NCBI GenBank assembly: GCA_004124405.1
Contig: SCKP01000005.1
Coordinates: 1 to 55,025, forward strand
From: Fidelibacterota bacterium
GTDB taxonomy: Bacteria; Fidelibacterota; Marinisomatia; SCGC-AAA003-L08; D37C17
DNA length: 55,025 nt
Direction: 5' to 3'
Shown: piece after piece, positions 42,539 through 52,535 of the stretch
Position numbering within the stretch: the stretch's first letter is position 1
Layout of the letters: each line of letters begins with the position of its first letter
Position numbers and translations under genes: made by a program
Notes under the pieces: generated by a model
What the model was told of the DNA's origin: nothing
The model's database searches: none
The model's input: only the letters and a program-made list of their open reading frames with translations

Positions 42539-44590
42539 ATGAGTACAGACATTCAACAAGAAACCCAGGAAGTAGAAAATACAGAATCCACAGAAGTGGT
42601 AGAATCTATTTCCGCAACTGAAGATATTAAAGAAACTACTGAAACCCAAACAGCAAAGGAAGAAAGTGCAGAAAAAACTGAACCTGAGGCAACTGAAGAA
42701 AGTGTGCCTGATGCTGTGGTTGAAGAAACATTGGAAGCAACTGTAAAAGAGGAAGAATATATACCACCTCCGGTTGCTGTTTTAGATTATTTAGATCCGT
42801 CCATTTTGGATATAAAAGTAGTAACTGAAGAGGATTTGGATCAATATGAAGAAGAAGAATTTGTGCCAAATGAATTGCATGATCAATATGCAGATACATT
42901 CAGCGATATTAAAGAGCGGGAAGTTGTTTCAGGTACAGTCGTAGGTCTTACCGATCGAGATGTACTTGTTGATATTGGATTCAAAGCAGAGGGAATTATT
43001 CATCGCTCCGAGTTTGAAGAACTTCCGGAAGTGGGACAGGAAATTGATGTCTTTATAATTACCTTTGAAGACCGTCGTGGAAATATTATCCTTTCCAAAG
43101 AAAGAGCTGATTTCCAGAAACGGTGGACAGAAATTCGTAATTGTTTTGAAAAAGAGGAACTCATCACTGGATTAATTAGCCGTCGAATAAAGGGTGGAAT
43201 GGTTGTGGATTTAGGTGTAGTGCAAGCCTTCCTTCCAGGATCACAGGTGGATATTAAACCCGTTATGGATTTTGACGAATTCCTGGGTGTCGAAAGTGAA
43301 TTCAAAATTGTAAAATTCAATGAACTCAGACAGAATATAGTGCTTTCCCGTAAAGCCATTTTAGAAGATGACCTCCTTGGGAAAAGACAGGCTGTTCTTG
43401 AAGAAATGGAAATTGGTATGGTACTTGAAGGTATGGTTAAAAATATTACCGATTTTGGAGCTTTCGTTGATTTAGGGGGTATTGATGGTCTTCTTCATAT
43501 CACTGATATCACTTGGGGAAGAATTAATCATCCGACAGATAGACTTGCAATTGGAGAGCAGGTGACTGTTAAGGTTATTGATTTTGACATTGAAAAGGTT
43601 CGTGTATCATTAGGAATGAAACAATTGCAGCCTGAACCCTGGATAGGTATTGATGAAAAATATCCTGTTGATTCGATCATCGAGGGTAAAATAGTAAACA
43701 TGATGAATTATGGTGCTTTTATCCAATTGGAAGAAGGGGTTGAAGGGTTAATTCATATTTCTGAAATGTCATGGACCCGTCATATAAAGCATCCTTCAGA
43801 TATGTTTAAAGTAGGAGACAAAGTAGACGCGAAGATTCTCAATATTGATACAGATGAGAAGAAAATTTCTCTGGGAATTAAGCAGTTGCAGGATAATCCG
43901 TGGGATACCATCGAAAGTAAATTTGAAGTTGGATCAGACCATGAAGGTATTGTTCGTAATTTAACTCAGTTTGGCGCATTTATTGAATTAGAAGAAGGTA
44001 TTGATGGTTTAGTTCATATATCTGATATGTCCTGGGTTAAACAAGTGCGGCATCCGAAAGAAATTGTGCAAAAGGGAGATACCATAAAAGTTCGTATTTT
44101 GGAGGTATCTGCCGAAGACAGACGATTGGCTTTGGGTATTAAACAGATTGAGGCAAATCCATGGGAAAATATTAAAAACGATTTCACCTCTGGTAAAGTT
44201 GTTAATGGTACCATTTTAAAAGTATTAGATAAGGGTATTATTTTCGATTTAGGTGAGGGCCTTGAGGGGATTGTTCCACTTAAACGGATGAAAAAGCATG
44301 AGAAAAATCAAATATTGATTAATTTTAAAGAGGGTGAATCTCATGAAGTAACGGTACAGGAAGTGGACGAAGAGTATAAGAAAATTATTATCATGATGGA
44401 TTTAGGATTGGATGGCTTAGAGGGTGATGATGAGGCTGAACCTGAAATGGTTGTGGATGAAGCAGAGCCCGAAAAATTAGAAATTCCACAGGAAGTCATT
44501 GATCAGATTTCTGGAAATGATGATAAAAAAGGTGAATCTGAGGATACTGCTGATAAAAAATCAGATGACGAAGAATCTGTGGATGAATAA
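42539..44590 (+). CDS. rpsA: 30S ribosomal protein S1 with acidic extensions
   Basis: mRNA-binding ribosomal protein with six S1 domains, at about residues 128-193, 205-275, 289-360, 375-447, 461-533 and 547-617. Repeated signatures are GAFVDLGGIDGLLHI, GAFIQLEEGVEGLIHI and GAFIELEEGIDGLVHI. It is 683 residues long compared with 557 in E. coli. The extra length is an N-terminal Glu/Thr-rich stretch of about 120 residues and a C-terminal Asp/Glu-rich tail of about 60. Such long acidic S1 proteins are familiar from FCB bacteria. AGGAGC lies 12 nt before the ATG. Confidence 0.97.
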   Translation: MSTDIQQETQEVENTESTEVVESISATEDIKETTETQTAKEESAEKTEPEATEESVPDAVVEETLEATVKEEEYIPPPVAVLDYLDPSILDIKVVTEEDLDQYEEEEFVPNELHDQYADTFSDIKEREVVSGTVVGLTDRDVLVDIGFKAEGIIHRSEFEELPEVGQEIDVFIITFEDRRGNIILSKERADFQKRWTEIRNCFEKEELITGLISRRIKGGMVVDLGVVQAFLPGSQVDIKPVMDFDEFLGVESEFKIVKFNELRQNIVLSRKAILEDDLLGKRQAVLEEMEIGMVLEGMVKNITDFGAFVDLGGIDGLLHITDITWGRINHPTDRLAIGEQVTVKVIDFDIEKVRVSLGMKQLQPEPWIGIDEKYPVDSIIEGKIVNMMNYGAFIQLEEGVEGLIHISEMSWTRHIKHPSDMFKVGDKVDAKILNIDTDEKKISLGIKQLQDNPWDTIESKFEVGSDHEGIVRNLTQFGAFIELEEGIDGLVHISDMSWVKQVRHPKEIVQKGDTIKVRILEVSAEDRRLALGIKQIEANPWENIKNDFTSGKVVNGTILKVLDKGIIFDLGEGLEGIVPLKRMKKHEKNQILINFKEGESHEVTVQEVDEEYKKIIIMMDLGLDGLEGDDEAEPEMVVDEAEPEKLEIPQEVIDQISGNDDKKGESEDTADKKSDDEESVDE

Positions 44591-44646
44591 TAATCATTCA
44601 AAATAGATAAGAGGGGGGCTGATTTTTTTCCAGACCCTGTTTATTA

Positions 44647-45660
44647 ATGCTTATTCTTGGAATCGAAAGTTCCTGTGATGAAACTGCCGGAGCAGTCTGC
44701 AAAAATGGTGAAATAATAAGTAATGTAGTCCTTTCCCAAGTTATTCATAAACAATTTGGTGGGGTAGTACCGGAAATCGCGTCCCGGGAACATGATTCCC
44801 AAATAACCAGTATCATTCAAAAAACTTTAGATGAAGCTAATATCACCCTTTCAGATATAGAAGCAATTGCCGTGACCTACGGCGCAGGACTAATGGGTGC
44901 ACTTCTTGTTGGATTAAATTATGCAAAGGGGCTTTCCATCGCATTGAAAATTCCTTTTATCGGAGTCAATCACCTGGAAGGTCATTTGTATGCCAGTTTT
45001 ATTTCATTTCCTAATATGAAATATCCCTACTTATGTTTATTGGTAACGGGTGGACATACCCAAATTTGGGAGGTGCAATCCCCAGGAAATTATGTTTTAC
45101 ACTCTACTACTATTGATGATGCTGCAGGTGAAGCATTTGATAAGGGAGCACGCATTTTAGGTCTTGATTATCCAGGTGGACCTGAAATTGAAAAAATTGC
45201 TCAAAACGGTGATCCTGAAAAATATAATTTTCCAATTCCAAAGGTAAAAAACAACCCTTTAAACTTTTCATTCAGCGGATTAAAAACAGCATTATTATAT
45301 AAATTTCGTGAATTATCTCAGGATGAGATTAAAACGAATAAAAGAGATATTGCTGCAAGTTATCAAGAAACAATTTTAAACACCCTGCTCAGGCAATTGG
45401 CCAATGTTATTACATTAACCGGAATAAAACAAATATCAATTGTAGGTGGAGTTGCAGCCAATAAACGTTTTCGAGAAAAAGCAGATATTTTAAGGGATAA
45501 TTCTAATACGGAAATTTATTTTCCAACAGCAGAATATTGTACAGATAATGCTGCTATGATTGCAGTAGCAGGATATGAAAAATTGAAGGAAGGAGTATAT
45601 TCTCCATTATCATTAAAAGCAAATCCGAATCTTGCATTAAATGATGGAGCTATTGGGTGA
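44647..45660 (+). CDS. tsaD: tRNA N6-adenosine threonylcarbamoyltransferase
   Basis: Transfers threonylcarbamoyl to A37 of ANN-decoding tRNAs with TsaB/TsaE. Its 337 residues include GIESSCDETAGAV, KQFGGVVPEIASREH, the metal-binding VNHLEGHLYA, LVTGGHTQIW, DDAAGEAFDKGARILGL and IVGGVAANKRFRE. All are standard. The 56-nt spacer after rpsA has a G run then a T run but no hairpin stem. TGA at 45658-45660 is followed at once by the VWA gene. Confidence 0.97.
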   Translation: MLILGIESSCDETAGAVCKNGEIISNVVLSQVIHKQFGGVVPEIASREHDSQITSIIQKTLDEANITLSDIEAIAVTYGAGLMGALLVGLNYAKGLSIALKIPFIGVNHLEGHLYASFISFPNMKYPYLCLLVTGGHTQIWEVQSPGNYVLHSTTIDDAAGEAFDKGARILGLDYPGGPEIEKIAQNGDPEKYNFPIPKVKNNPLNFSFSGLKTALLYKFRELSQDEIKTNKRDIAASYQETILNTLLRQLANVITLTGIKQISIVGGVAANKRFREKADILRDNSNTEIYFPTAEYCTDNAAMIAVAGYEKLKEGVYSPLSLKANPNLALNDGAIG

Positions 45661-45661
45661 G

Positions 45662-47686
45662 ATGAAGATTCTTGGTTCCCCTTTTCTCACCCTTATTTTT
45701 ACAATTAGCTTTATCGTATTTTTGGTTCGCTATTGGAAATTAATAAAAAATATATCTTTCCCCTATAAATTGTCCCTTGTTTCTTTACGATCTGTTACAA
45801 TTATTATACTATTATTACTGCTGATAAATCCTTGGGTGGATTTTAAGAAAAAGGAGAAAATCCCTCAAAATATAGATGTAATATTTGATCTGTCGGAAAG
45901 TATGATTGCTCATTTCAATAAGATGGGAATTTCATCTGAGAATATCACAAATGATATTCATAACCTGATTGACATTAATAATGTAGATTTGAATTTCTAT
46001 AGATTGGGTGAAAAAATAAAATTAATAGATAATTCTTTATCTGCGGATGCTGTAACAGATTTCACAAACTTACCTGATTTTATCGGGTACGAAAATCCCA
46101 ATCAGGTTATCCTAATTACGGATGGTAAAGCCACTGTTGGAAGGGAATTAAACAACCTGAGTCTTCCCCGTAATTTGCCTCTTCATATAATTGGTGTGGG
46201 ACCCACAATAGCCGGGGAAGACCTTGCAATTGAACGAGTGGTTATTCCGCCTAACTCCAATAAAATGGATACTGTAAAACTTGTTGTTAAAGTTAGTGCA
46301 AAGCTTCAAAATGATATCACAACTCAGTTGCATATAAATAATGAAAACGGTGATAGAATTTATAATAAGCCTTTGAGTTTTGAGTCTGGAACGCAAAATA
46401 ATGAAATTGAAATTTTCATTCCGGCTATGGATTTTAATGGGGTAAATACTGCTATCTTAATTTCAATAGCTGGAGAATCTCAAATTGAAAATAACCAATA
46501 TTCATTTCGGGTAAATGTTCAATCTGAAATTGATGATATTCTCTTGATTTCTGGTGCCTTATCACCAAATTCTTCAAGTATAAAATCAATTCTTAACTCT
46601 CTGGATGGGATCGAAGTAATTCACCAATATCGAATTGATAAAATTCAATGGAATGAAAATCCCGATGGCGCCTTAACTCAAAATCTAAAAATGATTGTAT
46701 TTGATGATTTTCCCACTGGAAATATTGACCGGTCATTGTTTGAAGAATTGGTTAAATCATCCCGATCTCAACAAATACCAATTGTGTATTTGGAAGGTCC
46801 TAAAAGCAATTTGACAACGGGAGAAATTATCCGGTCACAGTTTCCATTTTTCATTCCCACCGCTATTGAACCAAATGTGTTCACGTCATTGTCTGATGAC
46901 ATTGCAAATAGAATCTACTCTGGTATCAACTTATCTTCATTCCCACCCCAAGCTAGATCGGTAAAGTGGACAATGGAAAATAATAATTGGGTTAATTTTA
47001 CAGATGGAAGTTTTATGATAGCCAGGAAGAATGATGTTTATATGGCTGCCATACCGGACATAACAGGAAATCATTTAAAAACCCTATATAATAATACCTC
47101 ACCAATATATAATCTTTTAAAAAAATTATTTCTACATGCCTTTCATGGGAATGAAGGATTACTTGCACTCCATATTGACGGCTCATCTTTTAATAAGGGG
47201 GAAATAATTAATGCAAAATTACTTCCTATTGAAAATTTGGGATTATCAAATTTCACTATTAAAGCGATCCACTCGAATTTAGATACCGTTATTACTGATT
47301 GTGTTCATGATTTTCCAGATAAATATTATGTCTGTAAATTAGCATTGCAGTTACCAGGAGAATATTTGTTGATGGGAGAAGCAGATTTACCAGATGGGCA
47401 GAAAATAATAAGCAAGGAAGCATCAATAATAGTTCAGGCTGTTAATATTGAATTAATAGAATTAATTCAGGAGCAAAATATACTTATGCAGGTTGCCCAT
47501 AATTCAGGTGGAATTTACGTTCCCATTGAATCGTTGGATTCTATGTTTTCTAATATCGAAATTACACCTGTTCAAATATTAAAAAATTACCAAATTAGCG
47601 GGTTGTCCACTCAAGATTATTGGTGGCTGCTCATTGTATTATTATCAATAGAATGGTTTTTACGTAAAAAGTTAGGTTTATTATAA
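45662..47686 (+). CDS. Membrane-anchored von Willebrand-type (VWA) domain protein
   Basis: A 674-residue protein with two N-terminal membrane segments (about 3-20 and 33-55) and a C-terminal one (about 648-665), placing most of the chain in the periplasm. Residues about 70-190 form a VWA domain with the MIDAS motif in VIFDLSESM and the later QVILITDGKATVG. The middle (about 280-420) resembles a glutamine-amidotransferase-like fold found in similar FCB proteins. I start at ATG 45662 (MKILGSPFL), 1 nt after tsaD; ATG 45641 would add 7 residues inside tsaD. Function is unknown; related proteins sit in Bat or membrane-assembly operons. Confidence 0.75.
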   Translation: MKILGSPFLTLIFTISFIVFLVRYWKLIKNISFPYKLSLVSLRSVTIIILLLLLINPWVDFKKKEKIPQNIDVIFDLSESMIAHFNKMGISSENITNDIHNLIDINNVDLNFYRLGEKIKLIDNSLSADAVTDFTNLPDFIGYENPNQVILITDGKATVGRELNNLSLPRNLPLHIIGVGPTIAGEDLAIERVVIPPNSNKMDTVKLVVKVSAKLQNDITTQLHINNENGDRIYNKPLSFESGTQNNEIEIFIPAMDFNGVNTAILISIAGESQIENNQYSFRVNVQSEIDDILLISGALSPNSSSIKSILNSLDGIEVIHQYRIDKIQWNENPDGALTQNLKMIVFDDFPTGNIDRSLFEELVKSSRSQQIPIVYLEGPKSNLTTGEIIRSQFPFFIPTAIEPNVFTSLSDDIANRIYSGINLSSFPPQARSVKWTMENNNWVNFTDGSFMIARKNDVYMAAIPDITGNHLKTLYNNTSPIYNLLKKLFLHAFHGNEGLLALHIDGSSFNKGEIINAKLLPIENLGLSNFTIKAIHSNLDTVITDCVHDFPDKYYVCKLALQLPGEYLLMGEADLPDGQKIISKEASIIVQAVNIELIELIQEQNILMQVAHNSGGIYVPIESLDSMFSNIEITPVQILKNYQISGLSTQDYWWLLIVLLSIEWFLRKKLGLL

Positions 47687-48745
47687 ATGAAATTATTTGT
47701 CACTGGCGGCGCAGGATTTATTGGGGGAAATTTTGTATTGAAGCAAGTAATCCAGGAAGGGAATGAAGTACTCAATTTTGATAAACTCACCTATGCAGGA
47801 AATTTAGATACGCTGAAAAGTGTAATTGGTAATGATAAATATCAATTTATTCAGGGTGATATTTGCCAGAGAAGCACAGTGAAAAATGCATTGTCCCAAT
47901 TCCAACCCAATGTCATTATCAATTTCGCCGCAGAATCCCATGTTGACCGCTCCATTGATGGTCCCTTTGAATTTATTCAAACCAATATTGTAGGAACTGC
48001 AGTTCTATTAGATGAAGCCAATAACTATTATAAAACTCTTACTGGGGAAATGAAAGCTGGATTTCGCTTTCTGCATGTTTCCACAGATGAAGTCTTTGGA
48101 AGTCTGGGAGATGATGATTATTTCACCGAAAATACAGCCTATGACCCAAGTTCACCCTATTCTGCCTCTAAAGCTTCATCTGATCATTTGGTACGGGCCT
48201 GGAACCGAACGTTTGGGCTTCCCATATTAATTACCAATTGCTCTAATAATTATGGACCTTATCAATTTCCAGAAAAACTTATTCCTCTTATGATATTAAA
48301 CTGTCTAGAAGAAAAAAATCTTCCCATATATGGCAAAGGAGACAATGTGAGAGATTGGCTGTTTGTTGAGGATCATTGCGATGCCATTTATTCTGTTTTA
48401 TCAGGGGGGGAGTTAGGGGAAACCTATAATATCGGTGGAAATAATGAAATCCAGAATATTGATATTGTAAAAACTATTTGTGAGAAAATGGATGAATATT
48501 CTCCCCGACAACAAGGCGGGAATTATGAAGAATTAATAACCTATGTTACTGATAGGCCCGGGCATGATTTTCGCTATGCCATTGATGCCTCGAAAATAAG
48601 TAATGAATTGGGTTGGCAGCCTAAAGAAAATTTCGAAACTGGTATTGAGAAAACCATCCTTTGGTATTTAGAAAATAGAGAATGGTGGCAGGCCATACAA
48701 GACAATACCTATCAACAAGAAAGACTGGGGGTTGTGAGCGAATGA
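47687..48745 (+). CDS. rfbB: dTDP-glucose 4,6-dehydratase
   Basis: Converts dTDP-glucose to dTDP-4-keto-6-deoxyglucose for deoxysugar synthesis. The 352 residues show [37 protein letters not shown], the [10 protein letters not shown] catalytic Tyr-Lys pair and [18 protein letters not shown]. It begins at the stop of the VWA gene (TAAATG) and ends in ATGA overlap with rfbA. Motifs are specific to RmlB. Confidence 0.97.
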   Translation: MKLFVTGGAGFIGGNFVLKQVIQEGNEVLNFDKLTYAGNLDTLKSVIGNDKYQFIQGDICQRSTVKNALSQFQPNVIINFAAESHVDRSIDGPFEFIQTNIVGTAVLLDEANNYYKTLTGEMKAGFRFLHVSTDEVFGSLGDDDYFTENTAYDPSSPYSASKASSDHLVRAWNRTFGLPILITNCSNNYGPYQFPEKLIPLMILNCLEEKNLPIYGKGDNVRDWLFVEDHCDAIYSVLSGGELGETYNIGGNNEIQNIDIVKTICEKMDEYSPRQQGGNYEELITYVTDRPGHDFRYAIDASKISNELGWQPKENFETGIEKTILWYLENREWWQAIQDNTYQQERLGVVSE

Positions 48746-49608
48746 AAGGAATAATTTTAGCTGGTGGTGCAGGAACACGATTGTTTCCCCTAACAAAGGT
48801 TGCCAGCAAACAGCTCATGCCGGTTTATGATAAACCTATGATTTATTATCCACTGTCAACCTTAATGCTAATGGGAATACAAGAAGTGCTCATTATTTCA
48901 ACCCCTGAAGACACACCACGATTTGAGAGATTATTTAATGATGGTTCTTATCTTGGAATGAACATTTCATACAAAGTGCAAGATGAACCAAATGGAATCG
49001 CACAAGCATTTTTGATTGGGGAGAATTTCATTGAAAATGATCCCGTTACTCTCATTTTGGGAGACAACTTGTTTTATGGCCATGGGTATCTTGATTTTTT
49101 AAAAGGGAAGCTGGAGAATTTCAGCGGCGCAACGATTTTTGGCTATCAGGTAAAAGACCCGGAACGCTATGGGGTGGTTGAATTTGATACGAATGGTAAA
49201 GTGCTCAGTATTGAAGAAAAACCGAAATCGCCAAAAACTAATTACGCTGTACCGGGATTATATATTTATGATGAAAATGTTGTTTCTATTACGAAAACTA
49301 TGAAGCCATCGGGAAGAGGTGAGTTAGAAATAACGGATGTTAATAAGGCCTATTTAGAAAAGGGTGACCTGCATGTAGAATTGTTGGGGAGAGGGGTTGC
49401 CTGGTTGGATACAGGAACCCATAAAAGTCTGTTAGAGGCTGGTGCTTTTATTGAGACAATTGAATCACGTCAGGGCTTAAAGGTAGCCTGCTTAGAAGAA
49501 ATTGCCTTTGCCCAGGGCTTCATTTCAAAAGATTATTTATCTAATGTAATTGAAAGCTATCCGGATAATAATTATCGTTATTACATAGAATCTATTTTAA
49601 ATGGCTAA
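48742..49608 (+). CDS. rfbA: Glucose-1-phosphate thymidylyltransferase
   Basis: Makes dTDP-glucose from dTTP and glucose-1-phosphate. I start at ATG 48742, giving [19 protein letters not shown], the canonical opening; a longer frame from 48682 lies within rfbB. Further motifs are [49 protein letters not shown] and [13 protein letters not shown]. At 288 residues it has normal length. ATGA overlap with rfbB implies coupled translation. Confidence 0.97.
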   Translation: MKGIILAGGAGTRLFPLTKVASKQLMPVYDKPMIYYPLSTLMLMGIQEVLIISTPEDTPRFERLFNDGSYLGMNISYKVQDEPNGIAQAFLIGENFIENDPVTLILGDNLFYGHGYLDFLKGKLENFSGATIFGYQVKDPERYGVVEFDTNGKVLSIEEKPKSPKTNYAVPGLYIYDENVVSITKTMKPSGRGELEITDVNKAYLEKGDLHVELLGRGVAWLDTGTHKSLLEAGAFIETIESRQGLKVACLEEIAFAQGFISKDYLSNVIESYPDNNYRYYIESILNG

Positions 49609-50164
49609 TATGGAATTTATTCAAACAGAAATCCCTGATATCATACTCGTAAAACCGAATGTTATTGAAGACCATCGTGGTTTTTTCATGGAATCTTACC
49701 ATATTGAAAAATTTAAAATTGGTGGAATAAATTGTACGTTTGTGCAGGATAATCATGCTAAGTCGGTTCAGAATACATTGCGGGGTCTTCATTTTCAGGT
49801 TCAATATCCCCAGGCAAAACTACTCAGATGCCTAAAGGGTAAAGTCTTTGATGTTGCCGTTGATATACGCCAGGACTCACCCTATTTTGGAAAATGGGTG
49901 GGAGAAGAATTATCTGAAGAGAATAGATACCAGCTGTATATTCCTGAGGGGTTTGCACATGGTTATTATGTAATGTCTGAGACAGCTGAAATTGCCTATA
50001 AATGCTCAGAAATCTATCATCCTCAGGATGAACAGGGTATAAGGTGGAATGATCCTGAAATTGCTATAAACTGGCCCGGAGATAATCCCATTTTATCTGA
50101 AAAAGATAAAGCATTACCCATGATGGCTGATAGTGATTTCAAAACAAGTCAAACGGCCGTCTAA
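49601..50164 (+). CDS. rfbC: dTDP-4-dehydrorhamnose 3,5-epimerase
   Basis: Cupin-fold epimerase producing dTDP-4-keto-L-rhamnose. Its 187 residues contain [30 protein letters not shown] with the catalytic His, [35 protein letters not shown] and [14 protein letters not shown]. The start is ATG 49601 (overlap 8 nt) or ATG 49610. The reductase RfbD, which would finish dTDP-L-rhamnose, is not found in the window. Confidence 0.96.
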   Translation: MANMEFIQTEIPDIILVKPNVIEDHRGFFMESYHIEKFKIGGINCTFVQDNHAKSVQNTLRGLHFQVQYPQAKLLRCLKGKVFDVAVDIRQDSPYFGKWVGEELSEENRYQLYIPEGFAHGYYVMSETAEIAYKCSEIYHPQDEQGIRWNDPEIAINWPGDNPILSEKDKALPMMADSDFKTSQTAV

Positions 50165-50167
50165 AAA

Positions 50168-51181
50168 ATGAAGACCAACAAAATATTAATTTCTAAAAAT
50201 ATCAATAAGTCAAATTTTATCATTTTATTTCACCTGATTTTGATAGTGGGACAATTTTCCTTCGGTCAAAATTTCCCAAATATCGGATTAAACAATCAAG
50301 ATAAACTCATAAGACTGCCGGAAGCATTTATAATAGAGACTCAAATTGATCCAGAGACCTATATTCTGGGACCCGGTGATAAGATTGGCTTAAGCATCAT
50401 TACCAGTTCCAATATGGCATATATATTAACAATCATCCCCTCCGGTGCATTGTGGATACCCGATATTGGTCCAATACATATTTCTGGCAATAATATCCCT
50501 GATGCAGAAATTAAAGTTGCAAAATATATTCATGAAAATAGATTTAAAACTGCAGATATTTCGCTGGTGCTCTTAAATATCCGCCAATTTAAGATTCAGG
50601 TTATCGGAGCTGTCAATTCTCCGGGATTTATTAATGTTTCATCAATTGAACGCCTCACCGATGCCATCCGTAAATTAGGAGGATTGCATAAATTGGCTGA
50701 TGAAGATAATATTTCAATACAGCGGGTAAATAGTGGGGAATTTAACTGTTCTTTAAAATCCTATCAGCTTAATGGCGACCTTGCTAATAATCCTATATTA
50801 AAAGAGGGTGATGTTATTCGTGTTGCTTACAATTCAGAGTACAGCGAAGAATTAAAAGCGTCAATTACCCATAAGCAGAGTTTGGTGTTTGTTACTGGTT
50901 TTGTTCTTAGACCCTCCGGGCATAAATTCCTACCTGGTTATTCTGTTAATGATTATATTGCAATGTCTGGAGGAGCAACTGATTTTGGCAGTTTGAAAAA
51001 TCTTTCCATAAATAGAAATGGAGAATTATTATCTATGGAAAACCTTAATTATCTGGAACCAGGTGATGAGATCAATATACCGGGAAATATGAAATACAGA
51101 TTATTAGGTAATATGAGTGTATTGCAGACTATTACAGCTATGATGACTCTGTATTTGACATATCAGGCGGCGATTAATTGA
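50168..51181 (+). CDS. Polysaccharide export protein (Wza/SLBB type)
   Basis: Outer-membrane or periplasmic exporter of exopolysaccharide. A signal peptide covers about 1-33 (ending SFGQ) without a lipobox cysteine. The poly-export domain starts at YILGPGDKIGLSI (about 65) with IIPSGALWIPDIGPI. SLBB-like domains follow, with KIQVIGAVNSPGFINVSSIERLTDAIRKLGG and VTGFVLRPSGHKFLPG. A C-terminal hydrophobic stretch (VLQTITAMMTLYLTYQ) could be the membrane helix of the Wza pore. It is 337 residues and 3 nt after rfbC. Confidence 0.92.
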   Translation: MKTNKILISKNINKSNFIILFHLILIVGQFSFGQNFPNIGLNNQDKLIRLPEAFIIETQIDPETYILGPGDKIGLSIITSSNMAYILTIIPSGALWIPDIGPIHISGNNIPDAEIKVAKYIHENRFKTADISLVLLNIRQFKIQVIGAVNSPGFINVSSIERLTDAIRKLGGLHKLADEDNISIQRVNSGEFNCSLKSYQLNGDLANNPILKEGDVIRVAYNSEYSEELKASITHKQSLVFVTGFVLRPSGHKFLPGYSVNDYIAMSGGATDFGSLKNLSINRNGELLSMENLNYLEPGDEINIPGNMKYRLLGNMSVLQTITAMMTLYLTYQAAIN

Positions 51182-51200
51182 ATAATACTAAAGCATAACT

Positions 51201-52349
51201 ATGTCTGCACAAGAGTATAATTTAATTGATTATTTAACAGTATTAAAACGCTGGAAAAATTTTATATTGCTAAATGTATTTGTGATTACACTATTTGCAA
51301 TAATATTATCTTTAATAATACCAAAAACATATAGGGCATCGGCAGTTTTGATGCCCCCTTTGACACAAACTGGAATGGGAGTATTTACTCCTCTTATTGA
51401 TTCCCCATTTGGAGGATTGTTTTCCCAGACCACGGATGAAACAATGAGTATGATTGCAATACTGAAAAGTAGAACAGTATTAACTAGTGTCATCGAAAAA
51501 TTCAATCTTATAGAATTATATGAGGTAGAAAATATGGATATAGCAATTCAATCCTTAAAAGATCATGTTTTAATAGATATTGATGATGAAGGGACAATAA
51601 GGGTTTCAGTTGATATACTAACAAAATGGTTTCACCCAGATTCTGAAGAAGAAAAAGCAAAACAACTCTGTTCAGACATAGCAAATTATTTCATTAAACA
51701 ATTAGATATTGTAAATAAAAAATTGCAGACGGAGCAGGCATCCTTTCAAAGAAAATTTATTGAAATACGGTATAACAATAATATTCAGGAACTTAAATTG
51801 GCTGAAGAAAAATTAAAGCAATTTCAAGAAATTAATAATTTGATTTCGTTACCGGAGCAAACAAATGCAGCAATAGAAGCGGCATCGAAGATTAAGGGAC
51901 ATATTTTAGCCAATGAGGTTCGTTTAGAAGTATTAAAAAAAGCATATAATTCCGGGCATCCTGATATTGATCAACTTAAAAATGAAATTGCAGCATTAAC
52001 AGAACAATTGCATCGGATGGAGTATAGAAAGGAAACTGAACAAACAAATATTAAAAATATATTTCCCCCTTTTTCAAGAATGCCGGAATTAGAAACACAA
52101 TTACGTCAGTTGATGAGAGAGGTAGAAATTCAGAATACTTTGTTAACATTTTTAACGCAGCAATACGAAGAAGCAAAAATCAATGAAGCAAAAGATACAC
52201 CCACGATTCAGGTTTTAGATATTGCTGTGAAACCAAATATTAAATACAAGCCATTTCGGGCATTGATTGTTATAGGAGCGGGGATATTTGGATTAATATT
52301 TAGTTTTTTTATTTCATTTGTTCGTGAGAGAATTGATCCGCGTACATAA
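51201..52349 (+). CDS. Wzz-type polysaccharide co-polymerase (chain-length determinant)
   Basis: Inner-membrane protein controlling exopolysaccharide length. Its 382 residues have a transmembrane helix near each end (about 18-38 and 353-373) and a long coiled periplasmic part (about 170-290), which is the Wzz/GumC layout. The N-terminal YNLIDYLTVLKRWKNFILLNV and the post-TM IPKTYRASAVLMPP are typical, as is IQVLDIAVKPNIKYKPFRALI before the second helix. The chain ends soon after this helix, so no cytoplasmic tyrosine-kinase domain is present. Confidence 0.92.
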   Translation: MSAQEYNLIDYLTVLKRWKNFILLNVFVITLFAIILSLIIPKTYRASAVLMPPLTQTGMGVFTPLIDSPFGGLFSQTTDETMSMIAILKSRTVLTSVIEKFNLIELYEVENMDIAIQSLKDHVLIDIDDEGTIRVSVDILTKWFHPDSEEEKAKQLCSDIANYFIKQLDIVNKKLQTEQASFQRKFIEIRYNNNIQELKLAEEKLKQFQEINNLISLPEQTNAAIEAASKIKGHILANEVRLEVLKKAYNSGHPDIDQLKNEIAALTEQLHRMEYRKETEQTNIKNIFPPFSRMPELETQLRQLMREVEIQNTLLTFLTQQYEEAKINEAKDTPTIQVLDIAVKPNIKYKPFRALIVIGAGIFGLIFSFFISFVRERIDPRT

Positions 52350-52535
52350 CATGCCAATTCTGATTAATCACTACCCAAAAAATGAAATAAGTCTCTTTGT
52401 TCCTAATACCTCCCAGGAAAGCTTCATTACGTTAGCAAAATATTAATATTGACATCGCCCCGTCGTGTTCTTGGTTTCGTTATTCTGTGCTATTTATTTT
52501 AGAATATTTACATAATCGACTATTAATTTTTTAAC
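52350..52535. promoter_or_regulatory. Intergenic spacer before the flippase gene
   Basis: This 186-nt stretch holds a TTGACA at about 52450-52455 and several TATT/TTTTAGAAT blocks downstream, but the spacing to any good -10 box exceeds 19 nt. It may contain the promoter of the flippase/polymerase part of the cluster. No terminator hairpin is evident. Confidence 0.3.

Noticed and set aside
44591-44646. Terminator after rpsA
   Set aside because: There is a G run and a T run but no complementary stem.
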